A DNA stretch of 64,000 nucleotides from an uncultured Microbulbifer sp. (GTDB lineage: Bacteria; Pseudomonadota; Gammaproteobacteria; Pseudomonadales; Cellvibrionaceae), in contig NZ_CANNGQ010000004.1 of NCBI RefSeq assembly GCF_947504145.1, positions 527,954 through 591,953 of the forward strand. Reading direction: 5' to 3'. Position numbers and translations under genes: made by a program. Positions 40,001 through 52,273 of this stretch are shown piece by piece. The notes under the pieces were generated by a model. That model did not search any database and was not told the origin of the DNA. It saw nothing but the letters and a program-made list of their open reading frames with translations. Numbering within the stretch: the first letter of the stretch is position 1; each line of letters begins with the position of its first letter.

Positions 40001-41654
40001 TGTCAACTACATCGACAATACAGGCATCAAACACCCCATCCTCGACGACATCGAATACCAGGCCTTCGCCGGCCCCAGCGCCTGGCAGACCGGCAATGGC
40101 CTCGACTATCGCAGAGAAAGCGACCTTGACGGACGTATCACCAATATCCAGCTAACCAACAACGGCGAAACCGTCTGGCAGCAGCAGTACGAACACGACG
40201 CCACCAATAACATCACTGGTATCGAAAAGATCGAGCAGGGTCAAAGCCAGCAAACCAGCTACAGCTACAGCTACGATGACCTGCACCGCCTCACAGGCGA
40301 GCAACGCAGCGCAACAGAAAGCATCGATAGCTACACCACCAGTTACACCTACGACGGCGTGGGCAATCGCCTGTCCAAAGTCCACAACAGCCAGAAAACT
40401 ACCTACGAATATGCCAAAGGCAACCGGCTAATCAGCTGGGAAATCCCGCAGTCAGAAAAGCCAAATAATCCAATAAATCAAGGATTGAATCAGACTAAAG
40501 AAAGCCGGGGGCTGCCAATTCAGACAGCCCAGCAACCCCAAAGAAGCCTGCAAATCACGGGAGATGGTGACCTGGAAGGGCGCATCCACAACCAGAAAAA
40601 TCGTCTGGTAGCCTACTTCAAGAACGGCAAACGGCTAGCTGAATACCGCTACACCGGTAATGGCCAGCGTATAGAAAAGCAGCTGCAAGCAAAGCGCACC
40701 CGCTATCAATATCTACTCACCACCCAGTTGGCGCAGGAAACAGAAAAAGACAAAGCTCAGCCGCAGAAAACAATAGAAACCCACTACCTGTGGCTGGGCT
40801 CAACGCCGATAGCCCTTATCAAAAGTAATACCGGAAAGCAGGTGATTGTCTACCTCCACGCCGACCACCTAAATACGCCAAAAGCGGGCACAGGCAAGGC
40901 AGGAGAAATTAATTGGCGCTGGGAAAGTAATGCATTCGGTATGTCGCTGGAAAATCCAACTGTCAGCTTAAAAGACCAAGTCACAATTAACTTGAGATTT
41001 CCGGGTCAATATTATGACCAGGAATCCGGCCTACATTACAACTACTTTAGGGATTACGACCCGGTATTAGGGCGTTATATACAGAGCGATCCGATAGGGC
41101 TGAGAGGGGGGATAAATTTACATAATTACGTAAAAGGAAATCCCGTAAGGCTGGTAGATAAATTGGGTTTAATGGTAACTGCAGTGCTAGATACTTCCTT
41201 GAACCAATTATCAGTATACGACAATGATACCGGGGATAAATATATAGTGGCTGCGTTTACTGGGGGGCATATCGATCCTGAAACTGGCGCGATTATTTCA
41301 CCTGGGACAGGGAAGGAACAGCCGGCACCGAAAGGCAACTACTATATTGTGGATAATCCAAATCCGATTGCGGGCAGAGAAGATTGGTTTGGGTTGTTCT
41401 ATATTGACGAAAGAGTTGATGACTATTTAATAGATGGTGGAGAGGATCGAAGCGGAATTCGATTGCATGGTGGTGGTATTAGCCACGGCTGTGTGACAGT
41501 AAATAATTATACTGCGAATAAAGCTGAACATTGGAATAATGTTCATTCATTGATACACAGTACGAAGACTGAAACCCTAGAGTTCATTCAGGGGCCGCAC
41601 TTTTGGAATCCCAAGGGTGAGACGAATTTTTATGGTGTCTTAACGATTAAATAA
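37014..41654 (+). CDS. RHS/YD-repeat polymorphic toxin with prepilin-like N-terminus and C-terminal Tlde1/DUF2778-like L,D-transpeptidase-type toxin domain
   Basis: N-term 'FRKIRGAALAEYLPIISIGLLVGTVG' (G|xxxxEY + TM). Pro/Asp/Gly linker. Many YD repeats. RHS core end 'YYDQESGLHYNYFRDYDPVLGRYIQSDPIGL'. CT 'GIRLHGGGISHGCVTV'. Confidence 0.9.
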   Translation: MFVRNRSSSSKGFRFSFRKIRGAALAEYLPIISIGLLVGTVGVQEYGGVVREHIAEFSEQIASNYYKGWFYPDEDEYISSHGGGTGNPSTGGPTDPGDPSDPQPGDPTDPGNSPNPGEDPPPVFNPLPSDPVGGGPMCPDGGASGGAAPSAAPINTFAGNPINFGNGNKHQAEHDYRHYLDNPLVFTRYYNSLQQDQSRTLGYGWQHSYQRHLRIEQQESDAQRIHVFRDDGAYYRFNHEDERWFADGVVDRLTQTDNGWRYTTVQGAIETYDADGRLQSIQYTGGTTHTLTYRDTRLQRVEDSRGPALKFEYNASGTLEQVTLPGNLALHFDYDTHGNLSGYQKTDRSAWQSVSRILSASDATYHYEHTKFPHALTGITDADDKRFATWDYDALGRAILSRHGGKTDQIKIAYNKDGTVTTTNAMGLHTTYHLEQARPGYRRLVRVEGQATPTCPNVREQHEYDDNGFLALAVDGENNALRMQRNARGLIEREEDGLTHQQGQWLPVEGSSLIERQWHTDLPLITEETHSRYHQGQWQSYRKIDHRYDPAGRRTSTIHTDLSQQSFPYSSYGDTRTWTYSYTENPSLPGVLESLSINGPRAAAEDGSDDTYHYTFNDQGQIARITNPLGHTTEIDSYDTQGNPTAARLANSLSIKLRYDVHGRMQSLTRQSAEKEIRTQFEHNPNGTLKQISFADDSWQRYTYNDARQLIAVHNNWGEILYITPGDISGNWATQEVYNAQGQLVRKSHRILDSLGRIHQLIGNHGQQTKIDYTRTGQLKTITQQGIDNPSQRHYDSLDRLVTSIDALQGKTQIDYSLQGPVAQVTDAEGSKTRYIHNGFGEIIWRGSDANGESTYWRDPAGNIVRQQSGENPNQTQWHYDHLNRLAKADYPGETEDSLYQYDQTDDIHGNGIGKLTALIDHHSRTDYQYSDLGQVTAEIRSFNSASKKNSKKQNATASDTQILRYGYNDHGALAYIQYNNGAQARYHYNKDRIESVNYIDNTGIKHPILDDIEYQAFAGPSAWQTGNGLDYRRESDLDGRITNIQLTNNGETVWQQQYEHDATNNITGIEKIEQGQSQQTSYSYSYDDLHRLTGEQRSATESIDSYTTSYTYDGVGNRLSKVHNSQKTTYEYAKGNRLISWEIPQSEKPNNPINQGLNQTKESRGLPIQTAQQPQRSLQITGDGDLEGRIHNQKNRLVAYFKNGKRLAEYRYTGNGQRIEKQLQAKRTRYQYLLTTQLAQETEKDKAQPQKTIETHYLWLGSTPIALIKSNTGKQVIVYLHADHLNTPKAGTGKAGEINWRWESNAFGMSLENPTVSLKDQVTINLRFPGQYYDQESGLHYNYFRDYDPVLGRYIQSDPIGLRGGINLHNYVKGNPVRLVDKLGLMVTAVLDTSLNQLSVYDNDTGDKYIVAAFTGGHIDPETGAIISPGTGKEQPAPKGNYYIVDNPNPIAGREDWFGLFYIDERVDDYLIDGGEDRSGIRLHGGGISHGCVTVNNYTANKAEHWNNVHSLIHSTKTETLEFIQGPHFWNPKGETNFYGVLTIK

Positions 41655-41655
41655 T

Positions 41656-42126
41656 ATGATGAAAAAATTGTTCTGGATTCTATTGCTTTCTTTCGCTGTT
41701 GGTATGGCGCTATTTTATTTTTTAATAGAGAGTAAAGTTCAGAGGTTTTCAGAAAGTGTAAGGCCTGGCTTGCGATCTGTGCTTGTTGAAATATATAAGT
41801 CGAAATTGTTTGGCGGATACTGGGAAAACCAGCTTATATTACAAATTGAAAGGGCTAAATCGCTTGCTCCATGGAATAGGGCTGAATTTTATGGTGCGAT
41901 AATTATTTATTCTGATTTGGATACATCAAGGGCGTACTTGTTTGTCACTACAGTTGGGAGAGATAGTGCTGCGATTGAGATAATGTCGAGCGATAAATAT
42001 ATCAGTTCGATAGAAATGGAAGATTATGAAAGGCATGAGTTTAATGAATGGTTTCAAGAGATAAATAGGGTGCGTTCGCTTTTTGAGCTTGACAAGCTGA
42101 ATGGTAGTGATTCATCCCTGCCGTAA
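41656..42126 (+). CDS. Candidate immunity protein (N-terminal TM/signal anchor, predicted periplasmic)
   Basis: Starts 1 nt after the RHS stop. 'MMKKLFWILLLSFAVGMALFYFLIESK' anchor. AT-rich small gene typical of RHS/CDI immunity genes by position. Confidence 0.65.
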   Translation: MMKKLFWILLLSFAVGMALFYFLIESKVQRFSESVRPGLRSVLVEIYKSKLFGGYWENQLILQIERAKSLAPWNRAEFYGAIIIYSDLDTSRAYLFVTTVGRDSAAIEIMSSDKYISSIEMEDYERHEFNEWFQEINRVRSLFELDKLNGSDSSLP

Positions 42127-42348
42127 ATTTCTGAGCGTGATTTAGTTTACTTCGAACGTGACAAATTACTCAAAATATGCGTCTTCCTTATAGCCCCATA
42201 GATTGATTTTTTCTGCGCGCCCCGGGAAGTGAGTAGTTAGATATGGCGTCGTGAGATTTGATTCAAAATAATCCAGTTAAGTCATTTGGGAAAATGGACA
42301 GTCTCGCTTTATGAGTATGAAACATAAGGCTATAAAAGTGGAAATGAG

Positions 42349-42549
42349 ATGTTTCATCTATATGCCTCGATGGAAATTAAACTTAGTGAAGAAAATTTCT
42401 ATGACCCTCGGGAAGATGCAATTTTGAATAAATTTCTTCGTGAGCAGGGACTCCCATAAATACCGGTTTATTTAAAAGAGCGGGGAGCGGGAAATCGTGA
42501 GAGAATTCTCGACAATGTATCAGAAAAACCGGAAGTTATACTGCCCTGA
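42349..42549 (+). pseudogene. Decayed RHS toxin-tip remnant related to the C-terminus of the 43132-47076 RHS protein
   Basis: One frame reads MFHLYASMEIKLSEENFYDPREDAILNKFLREQGLP*IPVYLKERGAGNRERILDNVSEKPEVILP*. It aligns with AILDEWLDANGFDPIPNYDDNLGEQNRGQILSNVTEKPGLILP* with one in-frame stop (42458-42460). Confidence 0.7.
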
Positions 42550-42733
42550 GAGTATTTCAAAAGACCTTGCTTAGGAAGCGATGGCTAAAAATCAGTGTTG
42601 TTGTGGCCTGACGTTGTTCAGGATTCTGTGTCAGCGATACGCGGCATCATCAATTAATGCCTGGTAGCTCAAACTGATTGCGTGTGGTTTTTCTGGGTGT
42701 AAGTAAATATATAGCAACGGCAGAGAGTGTGGG

Positions 42734-43018
42734 ATGGGTGAAGAGGAAATTTCCACGTTGCTACATTGTTTGGCAATCTGGCTTAGAGCTATATTGATTA
42801 TAGGTTCTGGCATACTTGCAAAACGAAAAAATAGATCCATAGTTCTATGGGTTTTTCTTTCATCAATCAGCGGATTTCCTGCGTTTGTGGTAATCGCATT
42901 ACTACCTGCACGCTGCTTCAACTGTAAGAATAGTTTGGGAAGACTTGAAGGGTATACCTGTGGGAAATGTGGGGCGGTGGTCGTGCTAAATACACAGCAG
43001 AGTAAAGGGCTACTATAA
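42734..43018 (+). CDS. Small 2-TM zinc-ribbon protein (paralogue of 49635-49916)
   Basis: 'IWLRAILIIGSGILAKRKNRSIVLWVFLSSISGFPAFVVIALLPARCFNCKNSLGRLEGYTCGKCGAVVVLN' with two CxxC pairs. Confidence 0.75.
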   Translation: MGEEEISTLLHCLAIWLRAILIIGSGILAKRKNRSIVLWVFLSSISGFPAFVVIALLPARCFNCKNSLGRLEGYTCGKCGAVVVLNTQQSKGLL

Positions 43019-43089
43019 AAATACCGCTTGATACCAGCGTTGCGGCCGTCTGGGCCGCGCCACTCTCAGCCGCCACGGGCAAAAAACCG

Positions 43090-47072
<3,983 letters not shown>

Positions 47073-47076
<4 letters not shown>

Positions 47077-47906
47077 AGACTTTATTTGATAGCTTAAGTC
47101 ACAAGCTATGGGTAAAGTTCATTATTATTGCGATTATCTTCCTTCCGTGGATCCTGTCTCTTAACTTAGTACCAAAATACGGATATATACTCTACTCAAA
47201 AACTGACAGCCCTGTAAAAGGCGCTCATATACTTGTAAGGCATTCAAGAGACTACCGCTGGACTTTAGGAATGGAAAAGCTAAGTGGCCAATGCACTTTA
47301 TTGAACTATACGGTTAGCAGCAGTGATGGAAGATACGGGATCGGTAGAGTGCCCATTTCACGGCAGGATATTATCAGTTTAAGAAAGGTCTTAAGCTACA
47401 AGGGCGCAGTATATATTCCACTTGAATATAATCCTGAAAACGGCATAATCGAAAAAATATATGAGGCCCACTGGCCACCAAAGGTGGTAACAGGTAGGCC
47501 TCCAACACTAAAAGTTTATGAAAAGAATTTCAATATTGTTTCCCGTATACAACGTATAAGTGATTTCCTTTTTCTTTTAACTGATACATGTCAGTTGAGT
47601 GAAGCTCAACTGACAGAGCTGAAAAACGAAATATATAAACTCGTTGCTCCAGAAGTTAGATTGTTGTTTCCCCTTTGGCTCGCATACCTCTCAAATAACC
47701 CCTACCCAGAATCCACATCTGGCATGCCCTACGATCCATTAAAAATTAAAGTGGATGTGCTATTTATTCGTGTAATGGGAGACTCTGTGAGATCGAAGTT
47801 AAACGCTGCCTCCTATCCGAACGCGACCGAAAAATGCCCGTATCTCTATAGAGGCATAGAAAAACCCCAAAATATTACTTTGGACAAAGATGCATGTTTT
47901 CGTTGA
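47073..47906 (+). CDS. Candidate immunity protein for the RHS2 tip (N-terminal TM anchor)
   Basis: GTG start overlaps the RHS2 stop by 4 nt (GTGA at 47073-47076). 'LWVKFIIIAIIFLPWILSLNLVPKYGYIL' anchor. Confidence 0.65.
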
Positions 47907-47947
47907 TCTTGAATAAATTCCCTACAGAATATTTCCATATTTAAGCA

Positions 47948-48406
47948 GTGGACCCAAAGATGTCATTTCGTTGGACTTTACTGATATTTTTGCTGATAAG
48001 CCCCTTTACAAAAGCTGTTGATCTGCACATACAGTGGCCTGATGGTTGGCAGTATAAAGTGGTTGACCGCAGCGATATCTACTTGCAGTTAGTCGCGATA
48101 AACAAGGGTGATTCCGGCCGAATAAACCAGTCTCTCGACATCCAAGCGATACAGCTTCGCCCTTTCGATAGAAAACCTGTGCAGCGTCCTAATGCCATGG
48201 ACATCAAGAATTTAACAGAGTCTTTACGCGAACAAAGCATGTCCTTAACGGAAGAGAAAACGCTTAGAATAAAGACGCTACAAAAAAACTGGGTTACTAT
48301 TTTATATTCACTCACAGAAAGTCATCAGCATCGACAAATAAGCGTCAACAGATGGAGGTGGTTTTTTCCAGAAAAGATCAATGGTAACAATAACAGCAAC
48401 TATTGA
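47948..48406 (+). CDS. Hypothetical secreted protein
   Basis: Signal peptide 'FRWTLLIFLLISPFTKAVDLHIQWPDGWQYKV'. Confidence 0.55.
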   Translation: MDPKMSFRWTLLIFLLISPFTKAVDLHIQWPDGWQYKVVDRSDIYLQLVAINKGDSGRINQSLDIQAIQLRPFDRKPVQRPNAMDIKNLTESLREQSMSLTEEKTLRIKTLQKNWVTILYSLTESHQHRQISVNRWRWFFPEKINGNNNSNY

Positions 48407-48732
48407 AGCCGAGGGTGAAAGCTCCTTCCTGCCGATACTTGCGCTAGTGGACGGAATGCAAGTTGATTAAGTAGTTACGCTTAATTGGATAAGGTGATGA
48501 AAATTGGGGTCAGAGTAACATTAAGAAGTGAAATGCTGCTCCCTAATCCCGACCTGTATCAGGATAAGGCGGCCCGGCTATAAGGGGCGCGAGTCTTAAC
48601 ATAATACATTAAAACTCCGGCACATTGCCTTGCTAGTTTTGTTGTTATCTGTATGGCGCGCCTTCAAGAGCGCCAGGCGGTGAGGCATGGGCGGAAGTCT
48701 TTCAACAGGTTTTTTAGATACTAGGAATCAAT

Positions 48733-49188
48733 ATGCTGCTAGATATTTACGGTCAAAAAGGGATGGATGAATTTAATGATAATTTGTTGGTTCTTGATAG
48801 GCTGCTAGAGAGCAAGAATTTTCTTACAGGGATTTCTCCTTCGTTTGATATGACTGCTATTGATGTTGAGGCGTTGAGTAGCTTTACTGTAATTAATAAA
48901 TGTTCCTGGGCAATTGAGATGCTGGATTTAGATGGCATGCAAGAAAAGCAATGCCCTTACACATATCAATACTATGCTGGAATGCATAATATTTCTTTTC
49001 TAAAAACCGGAAATAAAAAAGAATTTTCTAAACAAAAAGAAATAATGGATAGAATTAATAGTTGTAGGAAAAATGAAGATGATTATTTTTATGTTCAAAG
49101 AAAGGTTGAAAATCGTTTTGGTGCGCTAGGAATATCGAATTTCCTGGCTGAAAATTATTGCACCCTAGGCTGTCAGCAGAAGAGGTAA
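48733..49188 (+). CDS. Hypothetical protein in RHS accessory region
   Basis: 151-aa ORF with plausible start and low-GC composition like neighbouring tip genes. No recognised family. Confidence 0.5.
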   Translation: MLLDIYGQKGMDEFNDNLLVLDRLLESKNFLTGISPSFDMTAIDVEALSSFTVINKCSWAIEMLDLDGMQEKQCPYTYQYYAGMHNISFLKTGNKKEFSKQKEIMDRINSCRKNEDDYFYVQRKVENRFGALGISNFLAENYCTLGCQQKR

Positions 49189-49214
49189 AATATAATATTT
49201 CTGAGAGGTTGTAT

Positions 49215-49409
49215 ATGCAGGTTCAAGACGACTTCGACCTTATGGTCCATGCCTGCTATTTTGGCGCTATTGAGGAAGATCCATGCAGTCAACGTTTATT
49301 TCAGGCTTATCAAACCGGTGGGATGCCGTGTGGTTGGCTTGGTTTAGTAGACTATCAAGATGGAGCAGATCCGAAAGAATGTATCGCGCTCTTTCATATG
49401 CATGCATAG
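49215..49409 (+). CDS. Hypothetical small protein
   Basis: 'MQVQDDFDLMVHACYFGAIEEDPCSQRLFQAYQTGGMPCGWLGLVDYQDGADPKECIALFHMHA'. Start uncertain (ORF opens at 49158). Confidence 0.4.
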   Translation: MQVQDDFDLMVHACYFGAIEEDPCSQRLFQAYQTGGMPCGWLGLVDYQDGADPKECIALFHMHA

Positions 49410-49634
49410 AATAAAAAATCCTCATAATTCTATATCAATGATAACCAGCGCTGCATCTACGGTACTTGGGTGAAGATTGACCAAATCAATTAAGACCGAT
49501 ATGCACTCGTAGCAACACTTCGAGTAATAGTTTCCCCCAATCACATAATTGGGCCCGCCCCAAATTGCATGAAAACCGGCTGCCCAGAAAGTCTACTAAG
49601 AATCCAGTAAACTAATATCACGACGGATTGCGCT

Positions 49635-49916
49635 ATGATCGATAAGGACATGATCTTGTTGCTAAATATAATATCAATCTGGCTTAGGGTAGCTATCTAT
49701 TTGAGTTGCGGCATTCTTGCAAAACGTAAAAACAGGTCTGTACTGCTCTGGATTCTTTCTTCGCTATTTGGAGGAATGCTCACATTTTTTGTGATTGCGC
49801 TGATGCCGAAGCTTTGTCACGGATGTAAAAAGAGCTTAAGAAAGCACGATGGCGACTGCTGTAGTAAATGCGGTGCCGCTATTTTCATTAATGAATCGAG
49901 ACCGATCATAAACTGA
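49635..49916 (+). CDS. Small 2-TM zinc-ribbon protein (paralogue of 42734-43018)
   Basis: 'IWLRVAIYLSCGILAKRKNRSVLLWILSSLFGGMLTFFVIALMPKLCHGCKKSLRKHDGDCCSKCGAAIFIN'. Confidence 0.75.
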   Translation: MIDKDMILLLNIISIWLRVAIYLSCGILAKRKNRSVLLWILSSLFGGMLTFFVIALMPKLCHGCKKSLRKHDGDCCSKCGAAIFINESRPIIN

Positions 49917-49962
49917 TATAGACAGGCGAAAGGCTATATTTCTCTGCAATCGAAATCTTCGG

Positions 49963-50035
49963 AGAAACCACCAACGAAGTCGAAAATCGTGATCCATACT
50001 GCGGATTGTTTATAGTAAACTAGTTGGTGGTTTCT
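49963..50035. repeat. Inverted repeat with 13-bp perfect arms
   Basis: AGAAACCACCAAC (49963-49975) and GTTGGTGGTTTCT (50023-50035). The right arm overlaps the stop of the OmpA gene. Confidence 0.85.
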
Positions 50036-50963
50036 ATTTTACAAAGACATTCACCCTTCTATGCATTGAATCCGGAGCGGTTGACTCCGGATCATCTACT
50101 TCACCATAGCCGTACGTAGTGATGTTTAGCGTTGAAAGCTCTGAATAATTTTTGAGAGCATTACCAAGTGCGTCAGCGCGTCTGGTTGCGAGTAATTTAT
50201 TGTACCAATGCGGGCCATTTCGATCCGCGTAGCCGGTGATCAGAATACTTTCCGCGTTGCTTTCCTGGATTTTGTCGACGACTCTGCTGACCAGGTCACT
50301 ACTGTTTTCCGGCAACTCAGCACGATCGAAATCAAAATAAATCGCCTCTATTTCTCCTGTGAGTAGCCTTAGATTTTCAGCGTTCGGAACCGTGTTCTGA
50401 TTAGTTCTGAAGACAATATCCAGGTCAGGTATCCTGTCTGCTTCAATCAATCTCAATACGGTTCTTGGTTCTTTGTCGAGATCAATCACGTAAAACTGCA
50501 CGAACCATTGTTTTCCGTCGTTGTCTTGTCTGCGGGAAAGAATATACTTTTGACTGAATTCGTTTCCCGCTATATCCGCGGAAAGAAATAGCTGCCAGCC
50601 AGTGAGGTCACCACAACCAATTCCTTCGCAATTGTAAAGTGTCTCGAAATTGCTCTCGGAGAGAGATGCGAGAAATTCTTTATAGAGATACTCACTCGTA
50701 TGCCGGCTACTAAAGTCGTGAACATAGCGCGAGGAACGACCCGCTACCGTAAGTAACTTTTCTGAGTAATAGCCTTCGTCATCACCTTTACTATTCCTAT
50801 ACGAAATTGCATCTGCGGGCAGCGCAATTTCAGCATGGTGATGCCGATCTGATTTGAAAAGATTGGCATTGGGGAACCGTTCCAATAGCGTGTGGTCGAC
50901 GGCGGAGGAATCTACAGATAAAGTGCAGCAGAATGAAAATAGTAGAGTTATATAGTAATGCAT
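50034..50963 (-). CDS. OmpA family protein with DUF4892-like N-terminal domain (Tad locus)
   Basis: 'YNCEGIGCGDLTGWQLFLSADIAG' plus OmpA 'AESILITGYADRNGPHWYNKLLATRRADALGNALKNY...YGYGEVDDP...MHRRVNVFVK'. Confidence 0.8.
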   Translation of the reverse strand: MHYYITLLFSFCCTLSVDSSAVDHTLLERFPNANLFKSDRHHHAEIALPADAISYRNSKGDDEGYYSEKLLTVAGRSSRYVHDFSSRHTSEYLYKEFLASLSESNFETLYNCEGIGCGDLTGWQLFLSADIAGNEFSQKYILSRRQDNDGKQWFVQFYVIDLDKEPRTVLRLIEADRIPDLDIVFRTNQNTVPNAENLRLLTGEIEAIYFDFDRAELPENSSDLVSRVVDKIQESNAESILITGYADRNGPHWYNKLLATRRADALGNALKNYSELSTLNITTYGYGEVDDPESTAPDSMHRRVNVFVK

Positions 50964-50964
50964 T

Positions 50965-51504
50965 TTAATCCATAACGCCTTTTCGAATAAGATCGCAATC
51001 TAGTATTGTATTAATAAGCTGGGATTGGCTATGTACGTGGCCTGCGATCAGTACCGGGAACAGGACATGATCTTTATCCTGAAGATACTGACCCAAAATG
51101 TTTTTGAATTCCGCCAGATCATTTGCACGGTAATGATCGATCTTTTGCTGGCATCGAGAAGGACTGTTAATGGCCATTTTTGAGAGTATCTTCTCTTTAA
51201 ATTCGATTGCACCTTGCATAAGTGCATGGGCTTGTTGGCGAACCGATTCGTTTCGGTAGTCGAGACGATATTGTGGATCAGCCATTACCTTCTCAAACTC
51301 TTGCTGCACGTGATCTCGCATCAAGTCGTTGATATCAGCTAATGTATCGTAGTAGGTTTTCTCTTGCTGCTTGAATTCGTCCGACTCCAAAATTTCCGAC
51401 GCCCATGCGTCAGGTGTTGAGAGCGATGCCAATAATAGGCACAGGAGTATGTAAGTTTTATTGGATGTTTTCACAGTTAATACCTTGTTGGTTGTCGCCC
51501 TCAC
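50965..51504 (-). CDS. Hypothetical secreted protein in the Tad operon
   Basis: Signal peptide 'KTYILLCLLLASLSTPDAWASE'. Helical, no recognised domain. Confidence 0.6.
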   Translation of the reverse strand: MRATTNKVLTVKTSNKTYILLCLLLASLSTPDAWASEILESDEFKQQEKTYYDTLADINDLMRDHVQQEFEKVMADPQYRLDYRNESVRQQAHALMQGAIEFKEKILSKMAINSPSRCQQKIDHYRANDLAEFKNILGQYLQDKDHVLFPVLIAGHVHSQSQLINTILDCDLIRKGVMD

Positions 51505-52273
51505 AACGAACGCCAGATTGCATGCGAACGATGCTGTAACTTCTGAGAGGGATTAAATATCTGGAATTCCCATAGGTCTGACGAAGGCTTTCACAGACTT
51601 GCCAGTCTGGGTCTGAAAACTGACCCGCGCGCAATGTGCGCCAGATAATAAAATTTGCAACCGGCACCTCCAGGTCATAACAATATCTGGACTTGATCCT
51701 GAGAAGGTTGGCATCCTGCAGGTCGACACTATCGCCATCAATGGATTGCACGGTCTGTATACGGGCGTCGAGATTTTCGAATGGTATTTGCCAAACGCTG
51801 GTATTGCTGACACGAAACTCGCCACCAAAGGCTGAGAACGGACAGTTGCCCCCGGAGCAGCTTTCGAGGTCGCGGTAGCGTACCGCAAAGTGGTCAAATA
51901 CCTGTTTTGTGGGCCACTCGATCTCTATGGGCTCATAGAGATGTGATGCTTCGACAGCAGTCCGCATCGCGCCGAGGCCAATTAGGTCCGGCGCATTGTA
52001 GAGATTTTGTGTGGTGCTCGATTTTGTGTGGTCTGCCACATGTCCGAGTGCCGCCATTCTATCGAAAAAAGTAGACCGCATTGGCGAAATATGCGCGTTG
52101 TTAAGTGCGCCTGCCCTTGCTGCCTGGAACGTCGCATTATTGAGGGTTGCCTTACCACGATAGAGCAGGGAAATTTGAATCACGCCCATAACGAGAATCA
52201 CCACAATCGGAAATGCAATGAGCATTTCCGGTAGTGCCTGACCTTTTTGCTGACGCAGAATCCCGAGCATCAC
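51458..52273 (-). CDS. TadE/TadF-like pseudopilin
   Basis: 'QQKGQALPEMLIAFPIVVILVMGVIQISLLYRGKATLNNATFQAARAGALNNA' (G|xxxxE + TM). Confidence 0.82.
   Translation of the reverse strand: MMLGILRQQKGQALPEMLIAFPIVVILVMGVIQISLLYRGKATLNNATFQAARAGALNNAHISPMRSTFFDRMAALGHVADHTKSSTTQNLYNAPDLIGLGAMRTAVEASHLYEPIEIEWPTKQVFDHFAVRYRDLESCSGGNCPFSAFGGEFRVSNTSVWQIPFENLDARIQTVQSIDGDSVDLQDANLLRIKSRYCYDLEVPVANFIIWRTLRAGQFSDPDWQVCESLRQTYGNSRYLIPLRSYSIVRMQSGVRCEGDNQQGINCENIQ

Noticed and set aside
38529-40034. 501-aa minus-strand ORF within RHS1, with a counterpart in RHS2 (43396-44268)
   Set aside because: Val/Gly-rich shadow of the repetitive RHS coding strand; its recurrence reflects the duplication, not a gene.
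48495-48600. 'ggggtcagagtaacatt' segment resembling sequences near REP-associated transposases or IS remnants
   Set aside because: No transposase ORF or terminal repeats found; only vague resemblance, so not reported as a mobile element.
48590-48665. Possible attC-like recombination site (taac...gttat with palindromic feel)
   Set aside because: Core R'/R'' boxes do not match, and there is no integrase or cassette array.
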